Assembly: GCF_900103695.1 (NCBI RefSeq)
Contig: NZ_FNHF01000002.1
Span: 682,001-746,000 of the forward strand
Reading direction: 5' to 3'
DNA length: 64,000 bases
Source of the DNA: Sediminibacillus halophilus
GTDB taxonomy: Bacteria; Bacillota; Bacilli; Bacillales; Amphibacillaceae
A program made the translations under genes and the position numbers. Position 1 is the stretch's first letter. Every line of letters starts with the position of its first letter. The notes beneath the pieces were generated by a model. That model ran no database searches and was not told the DNA's origin. It saw nothing but the letters and a program-made list of their open reading frames with translations. Below are positions 59,296 through 64,000 of this stretch, piece after piece.

Positions 59296-59574
59296 TTAAT
59301 CTATCCAACTCTTCAGCAAATTTTTCAATGGTTCGTTGTTGAATAGAAGTACTCGATACTTCCCCTTTCTTATGGAATTGACAAGCCCGGCATCTTCCAA
59401 AACAGCAAGATGCTTTGCTATCGCTTGTCGCGAAATGGAAAGGTCATGCTTCATAATCAGACGTGCCGTAAGTTCATATAACGTCAGCTCGTTGCGTTCC
59501 GACAGTTCATCTAAAATAAGTCGCCTAGTCGAATCGGCCAGTGCTTTGAAGATAGCGTCTTTATCCCAGTTCAT
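59296..59574 (-). CDS. ArsR-type winged-helix regulator, probably leaderless
   Basis: 92 aa from ATG 59574. It opens NWDKDAIFKALADSTRRLILDEL, with SISRQAIAKHLAVLEDAGLV as recognition helix; no metal-binding cysteines, so it belongs to the non-metal SufR/YgaV-like ArsR group that pairs with VOC or SRPBCC genes. The frame could extend to 59634, but that would translate its own promoter and operators. The -10 box TATAAT ends 6 bp before the ATG, so transcription should begin at or within a base or two of the start codon. Confidence 0.82.
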   Translation of the reverse strand: MNWDKDAIFKALADSTRRLILDELSERNELTLYELTARLIMKHDLSISRQAIAKHLAVLEDAGLVNSIRKGKYRVLLFNNEPLKNLLKSWID

Positions 59575-59580
59575 ATGGCT

Positions 59581-59610
59581 ATTATAAGCAACTTGTTGGT
59601 TGCATGTCAA
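59581..59610 (-). promoter_or_regulatory. Sigma-A promoter of the ArsR/VOC operon
   Basis: Minus strand TTGACA (59605-59610), 18 bp spacer, TATAAT (59581-59586). Both hexamers match consensus perfectly. Confidence 0.8.
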
Positions 59611-59632
59611 TGATAAGCAACTATTTGGTTGC
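59588..59632. promoter_or_regulatory. Tandem operators of the ArsR-type regulator
   Basis: GCAACTTGTTGGTTGC (59588-59603) fills the spacer of the promoter and GCAACTATTTGGTTGC (59617-59632) lies just upstream of -35. Each is an inverted repeat GCAAC-n6-GTTGC; the centres are 29 bp apart. Confidence 0.72.
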
Positions 59633-59635
59633 ATG

Positions 59636-60105
59636 ATATTTTACAAAGACCCTGCCTAACCACAAAAAAGAACAGTGCTTATCATTTTCTTATGTTTTCG
59701 CATTTATACACTAAAAAAATCGCCCAAAAGGCGACTTAAAGCTTCTTTCATATGTATTTGGTATGTTTCCTCGTATTGCTCGACAGTCCTGTAGTTAAAG
59801 CCTCTAAAGGGGAAGGTACAGTCTTAGGTTTAATCCGGCCTTTTTCTCCCAGAGGATGGGCTATCGCTGTGATAGACCTCACCTAGTTACTTTTCGGACA
59901 AATAGGGAGGTCTATTTTTTATTGGTCATTAGTACGACACATAGGATTCGGCCGTTTTTCTATTTCGGTTTGTTCTTATTAATAGAAACCGGACCTCTTA
60001 AAACAGATACTAAATTAAAAACCAGCAAAGGTCAGGTGAATCTGAAATAAAAATCGAACGTCTGACAAGATTATAAGCAGCTGAAAGATTCTCAACACCT
60101 TTGCA
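59636..60105. other. Intergenic stretch with a plus-strand terminator but no gene
   Basis: ATAGACCTC (59872-59880) and GAGGTCTAT (59907-59915) form a hairpin followed by TTTTTATT on the plus strand. No plus-strand gene is seen upstream, only an unstructured 230 bp with a small TCGCC/GGCGA stem near 59730. It may end a small RNA or mark a lost gene. Confidence 0.4.
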
Positions 60106-61533
60106 TTAAACTCGATCACTCTTCTTTGAAAAATCTCCTTTTCTACTTCTGATCATTTCCTTTACCAAATCCTGATTAGGGCCCCCGGTTACCCTTCTCC
60201 TTTCCACAAAGCATGCCGGGTCAATTATCTGCTGCCAATCTTCTTTTTTTAGCTGCACACCTTCTAGCCAGTCATTAATTTTCTCTAAAGAAATTTCATA
60301 TAACTCCTTACCTGCTGCATCAGTCTTTTTTGCGATAATACTGGCCTGGTGATGTGCTTTTCGAAAAGATAGACCATAATCACGGGTCAGGACATCTGCA
60401 AGCTCTGTAATGGTGATCATGTTCTCTCTAGCCTGCTGAAAAGCTCTTTCTCTATTAAACTCCATCGTAAGCACGACAGCCCTCATTAAACGAAGCACCC
60501 TGATACCTTTTCGATAGCCCTTGTACAAGTGGGGCTGTAGGTCGTCCTCGGTATCATTAATATCACCGTATGGAGTATTATGAATCATGTGGACTACTGT
60601 CATGCCTTCCCCTGCTGCACTGCTTGCCAAGGCCCTGGAATGCTCGATTGAAACGGGATTGCGCTTCTGTGGCATAATACTGCTGATTTGAACATAAGCA
60701 TCCGATACTTTTAATAATCCTACTTCCTTAGAGGCCATTCGCAGGAATTCCTGTATCCATCTACCCATATTGGTCATCAAACTAATCAAGGCTTGAGCAG
60801 CCTCAATTAAATAATCAGCTGTGCCTATAGCATCGTAAGAGTTCTCAACCACTCCGTCAAAATCCAATAATTCAGCTACCCGTTCACGATTTATCGGAAA
60901 GCCTGATGTCGTGATTGCTGCAGCGCCCATAGGGGATTTGTTTACCGTTTGATAGGCATTAGTCAGTCTTTTGATGTCTCTATCTAAATTATCCGTTATT
61001 GCCAATAGGTAATGAGCGAACGTTGTTGGCTGGGCAGGCTGTGTATGGGTATGTGCAGGCATAATCGATTTGATATGCTGTTCTGCCTGATATAACAATG
61101 CCTCTTTCAGGTTTTCAGCTTCCTGCGCAGCTGATGTGATATAATCCCTTATGACGATACGATACATTGCTTCTCCCATATCATTACGGCTTTTGGCAAT
61201 GTGCATTTTCCCTGCAAGCTCATCACCGATAATCTTACCGATTTGCGACTCTACCAGAAAGAACAAATCTTCAAATTCGGCGGAGTAATCTAGGCCGGCA
61301 GTCTCCATCTTCTCTACTTCTTTTATACCTTTAATAATTAAATCTGCTTCTTGCTCTGAAATGATGTGTTGTTCAGCAAGCATGGTCGTATGAGCTCTGT
61401 GAATCAAGAACATGGCTTGGAATAAATGTTCCTTTTGATCATAGAAAACATGCTTCAATAAAGCATCTACATATGTCTTTCCCGGGAATTCCATTCCATC
61501 TTTCGCTTCAAACTCTTCTTTCAAAGAATCCAT
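60106..61533 (-). CDS. Argininosuccinate-lyase-like enzyme of the aspartase/fumarase superfamily
   Basis: 475 aa from ATG 61533 (GGGGTG seven bases ahead); an in-frame ATG at 61557 lacks a site. The superfamily signature is SSIMPQKRNP near 284-293, with the catalytic serine in the first SS. HTHTQPAQPTTFAHYL (about 150-165) carries the general-base histidine region of the ArgH group, and IAKSRNDM is the N-terminal substrate loop. It eliminates fumarate or a similar acid from an N-substituted aspartate-like compound. It is not beside argG or other arginine genes but in an operon with an ABC importer, so it is likely catabolic rather than biosynthetic, with an unknown substrate. Confidence 0.8.
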   Translation of the reverse strand: MDSLKEEFEAKDGMEFPGKTYVDALLKHVFYDQKEHLFQAMFLIHRAHTTMLAEQHIISEQEADLIIKGIKEVEKMETAGLDYSAEFEDLFFLVESQIGKIIGDELAGKMHIAKSRNDMGEAMYRIVIRDYITSAAQEAENLKEALLYQAEQHIKSIMPAHTHTQPAQPTTFAHYLLAITDNLDRDIKRLTNAYQTVNKSPMGAAAITTSGFPINRERVAELLDFDGVVENSYDAIGTADYLIEAAQALISLMTNMGRWIQEFLRMASKEVGLLKVSDAYVQISSIMPQKRNPVSIEHSRALASSAAGEGMTVVHMIHNTPYGDINDTEDDLQPHLYKGYRKGIRVLRLMRAVVLTMEFNRERAFQQARENMITITELADVLTRDYGLSFRKAHHQASIIAKKTDAAGKELYEISLEKINDWLEGVQLKKEDWQQIIDPACFVERRRVTGGPNQDLVKEMIRSRKGDFSKKSDRV

Positions 61534-61589
61534 ATCCAAACACCCCAATGATTTCATTATTAATCGGCACCGTTTTCTACGCGGTTTTT

Positions 61590-63275
61590 TTACAGCGTAT
61601 TTTCGGACTTCACGCCAAAAAATTTATAAGAAATAAACAGAACAATCGCAATCAACCCTACCTGAATCATGCCATAAGCAGCCGCCTGTCCTAAATTAAA
61701 CATACGAAGCTGATTCATGATTTCGATGGATATCGGCCTGTTTCCCAGCGTGTACAAAAGCACCGAAGTAGGGAATTCTCCTACAGCCTGAACAAAGGCA
61801 AGAAGCGAACCACTCAATACTCCCGGCATGATATAAGGGAGAACTACCCTGCGAAAGGTGTAGAACCATTTTGCCCCCAGATTTTGAGCAGCTTCCTCTA
61901 TGGAATCATCCATTTGTTCAAGTACAGCATTTGTCGAACGTACCACCAACGGAATAAATCGCACAAAGTAAGCCAAAGGCAAAATCCAGAAGGTCCCTAC
62001 AAGAACCTTACCGAATGAAAAAGCAGATGGCTCATTAAATGCCAGGATGAGATTCATCCCCACAACAGTTGCCGGCAAAGCCCACGGAATCATAACCAGG
62101 ATATCCAACAAATTTTTTCCGATAAAGTTCCTCTTAACAAGGGCATAAGAGGTAATGATGCCAAATACAAAAACTCCGGCACATGCTATTGCCGCCATGA
62201 TCAAACTGTTCCGCACCGGATCCCAAATATTTGTATCCTCAAACAGCAAACGAAAGTTTTCAAAACTAAACGCCTGCGGGTATGTCTGCCAAGTCCATGC
62301 CCCTTCTGGTACGAGTGACAACACTAGCAGGGTGACATGAGGAAGCAATAAAACAATCATCGCAATGATTCCCAGAGACACCATCGACCATTTCAAAAAC
62401 GGATTACTGACCTCACTTCGGTGAGCACCAATCCCTTTACTGGCCATTCGATAATCTTTCCTATTTTGAAACCAACGCATAAATAAAAGGAAAGCTATCG
62501 ATACAACAGATAGGATTACAGATTGAGTGGCGGCCATATCTAAATCGCCATTTGTCTTAGAGAAATAAATTTGCAGACTTAGCACCCGGAAACCGCCGGC
62601 TAGTAAATATGGGGCACTGAATGAAGCCATCGAAACCATAAACACTAGTAGTGAGGCGGCAACCAATCCTGGTGTTAATAAAGGAAATGTTACTTTCCAA
62701 AACACACTTAAACGATTCGAACCCAAATTATAAGCGGCTTCTTCTAAAGACGGATCTATATTATTCAAAGCAGAGGAAGTCGTCATATAAAAATACGGAT
62801 ACATGGTGTAGGCGTGTACCAACAATATTCCGGATATCCCACCGATGCTAAACGGGACTTCAGAAAGATGGAACAAATCTTTTAGCGCATTTGGTATCAA
62901 ACCCGCTTCTCCGTACAGAAACATAAAGGCCATAACACCCACTAGTGAGGGCAGGACAATCGGCATGATTGCTATATTCGAGAAGAACTGACGTCCAGGA
63001 AAGTCATATCGATTAAAAATGTATGCCAAAGGAATACCTATTAACGCACTGAACAAAACGGATAGTAACGATATATAGACGGAATTCCATAATGCTTCAA
63101 GATTGGAGGCAGCTTTTGAACCAAAGAAATCAACATAATTTTGCAAGGAAAATGCACCGTTTTTCTTCAAGCTTTCAAACAATGTTTCAATGGATGGATA
63201 TAATACATACCCTACCAGCACTAATACAATGGGAATCAATAACAGGATGGTTCTTCTTCTTTCAGCATTTAACAT
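61590..63275 (-). CDS. Fused two-domain ABC transporter permease (FbpB/ThiP-like)
   Basis: 561 aa with two homologous halves of six helices each. Each half ends in an EAA loop for the ATPase: EEAAYNLGSNRLSVFWKVTF near 172-191 and EEAAQNLGAKWFYTFRRVV near 452-470. Such fused permeases import ferric iron, thiamine, 2-aminoethylphosphonate or spermidine-type solutes. The gene lies between the ATPase (10 bp) and the lyase (56 bp) on the same strand. No solute-binding protein is inside the window; it may lie beyond the right edge. Confidence 0.9.
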   Translation of the reverse strand: MLNAERRRTILLLIPIVLVLVGYVLYPSIETLFESLKKNGAFSLQNYVDFFGSKAASNLEALWNSVYISLLSVLFSALIGIPLAYIFNRYDFPGRQFFSNIAIMPIVLPSLVGVMAFMFLYGEAGLIPNALKDLFHLSEVPFSIGGISGILLVHAYTMYPYFYMTTSSALNNIDPSLEEAAYNLGSNRLSVFWKVTFPLLTPGLVAASLLVFMVSMASFSAPYLLAGGFRVLSLQIYFSKTNGDLDMAATQSVILSVVSIAFLLFMRWFQNRKDYRMASKGIGAHRSEVSNPFLKWSMVSLGIIAMIVLLLPHVTLLVLSLVPEGAWTWQTYPQAFSFENFRLLFEDTNIWDPVRNSLIMAAIACAGVFVFGIITSYALVKRNFIGKNLLDILVMIPWALPATVVGMNLILAFNEPSAFSFGKVLVGTFWILPLAYFVRFIPLVVRSTNAVLEQMDDSIEEAAQNLGAKWFYTFRRVVLPYIMPGVLSGSLLAFVQAVGEFPTSVLLYTLGNRPISIEIMNQLRMFNLGQAAAYGMIQVGLIAIVLFISYKFFGVKSENTL

Positions 63276-63284
63276 ATGTACTTC

Positions 63285-64000
63285 TCACTCCCTCGCCTTT
63301 GGAATCACTCTGATTTGATTTTGAGGTAGCTGGAAGCTAACTGGAGTACCTTCTTTTAAATATGTGCTAGGACCATTGTTGAGGTCGGTGGCCCTGATAA
63401 GAGCACCGTTTTTCATTTCAATATAGGTATGCACGGAGGCCCCTGTGAATTGGACAAGCGATACTTTTCCTTTGAATACATTGTTTCCATCATCAGAGTC
63501 TTTCAGAATTCGTACAGCTTCTGGGCGGATGGACATGACCAACTCTTCTCCCTCAACATAAGAACCAATATTTTCTTCGGTATGACCTACATAGATAGAT
63601 TTATCAAAATCAGTAGATTGAAAAACCGCGATTCCTTCATTCTCTTTGTCTGGTGTAACCGAAAACAAGTTCGTTTCCCCTATAAAGGCAGCCACAAAAT
63701 CATTGACCGGCTTATTGTAAATCTCAGAAGGAGTTCCCACCTGTTGGCATTCACCAAAATTGAAAACAGCAATTCTGTCAGACATTGTCAAAGCCTCTAC
63801 TTGATCATGTGTGACATAAATAGTAGTGATACCATACTCACGTTGCAGCCGTAGAATCTCATTTCTCATTTCATCTCTTAATCTAGCGTCTAAATTGCTT
63901 AAAGGTTCATCCAAAAGCAGGATATCCGGTTCAATGACAAGCGCCCGGGCCAAAGCCACACGTTGCTGCTGCCCACCGCTTAACTGGCTTACCTGACGAT
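63285..64000 (-). CDS. ABC transporter ATP-binding protein, C-terminal part (cut by right edge)
   Basis: 238 codons are present. [15 protein letters not shown] is the ABC signature and [16 protein letters not shown] the Walker B with D-loop; THDQVEAL has the switch histidine. Residues beyond about 110 form a TOBE domain ([14 protein letters not shown]). This is the FbpC/PotA/CysA-type ATPase that pairs with the fused permease next to it. Walker A lies beyond the edge. Sugar, iron, polyamine or phosphonate transport are all possible. Confidence 0.9.
   Translation of the reverse strand, partial: RQVSQLSGGQQQRVALARALVIEPDILLLDEPLSNLDARLRDEMRNEILRLQREYGITTIYVTHDQVEALTMSDRIAVFNFGECQQVGTPSEIYNKPVNDFVAAFIGETNLFSVTPDKENEGIAVFQSTDFDKSIYVGHTEENIGSYVEGEELVMSIRPEAVRILKDSDDGNNVFKGKVSLVQFTGASVHTYIEMKNGALIRATDLNNGPSTYLKEGTPVSFQLPQNQIRVIPKARE

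Noticed and set aside
59577-59634. N-terminal extension of the ArsR-type protein
   Set aside because: It translates the promoter and both operators.
5000-64000. tRNA, rRNA, CRISPR, IS transposase or phage genes
   Set aside because: None seen on reading both strands.

Overview
The window reads as the chromosome of a Gram-positive, low-to-moderate G+C, spore-forming member of the Bacillaceae. Evidence: AGGAGG-type ribosome-binding sites throughout, GTG/TTG starts, many U-tailed terminators, CcpA (cre) sites, Rex boxes, a guanidine-I riboswitch in front of a ykkCD pair, a divergent ywnA/ywnB pair, a LicR-type PRD regulator, and a promoter resembling those of mother-cell sigma factors. I do not name a species. 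I saw no rRNA, tRNA, CRISPR array, transposase or prophage.

Layout. 1-4.9 kb: the start of an ABC ATPase that runs off the left edge, then a three-gene sugar-type operon (isomerase/epimerase, DUF993, Gfo/Idh/MocA) behind an AraC regulator. 5.0-6.5 kb: three uncharacterised proteins that share the motif NGNxx(I/V)KxSGN behind a sigma-E-like promoter. 7-16.5 kb: a secreted multimodular GH92 alpha-mannosidase under a cre site, a hydroxyacyl-CoA dehydrogenase, an SDR protein and a GH65 phosphorylase. 17-28 kb: an AzgA purine permease with an unexplained structured leader, aldo/keto reductase, VOC and YflT-like genes, a DoxX gene with two Rex boxes, DedA and small membrane proteins, Nudix, an S66 peptidase and a 14-TM efflux pump.

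28-38.6 kb is accessory DNA. It holds GGGACTGTCCC-type palindromic repeats, four genes broken by small indels, an AT-rich island with a possible secreted cysteine-rich bacteriocin precursor next to a PadR/HAAS pair, a minimal nucleotidyltransferase without its HEPN partner, a diguanylate cyclase, and ywnB/ywnA. 38.7-47.1 kb: GH43, DinB-like protein, the guanidine-controlled ykkC-ykkD pair followed by a 37-codon frame made of exact 21-bp repeats, an XRE/DUF2975 pair, acetyltransferases, HtpX and an MCP with no sensor domain.

47.3-56.6 kb: a candidate structured RNA, then a chitobiose-type PTS operon (GH4, EIIB, EIIC, ChbG, EIIA) ending in the exo-muramidase NamZ, controlled by LicR; then a secreted glycerophosphodiesterase. 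57-59.6 kb: small membrane proteins and an ArsR/VOC operon that looks leaderless. 60.1-64 kb: an ATPase, a fused two-domain permease and an argininosuccinate-lyase-like enzyme, cut by the right edge.

Together the genes point to a soil or plant-litter saprophyte that takes up oligosaccharides (mannosides, xylan or arabinan side chains, chitin or peptidoglycan fragments, alpha-glucosides) and carries guanidinium export, redox control and possible interbacterial antagonism. At least five loci carry one- or two-base frameshifts, so read quality should be checked before calling them true pseudogenes.
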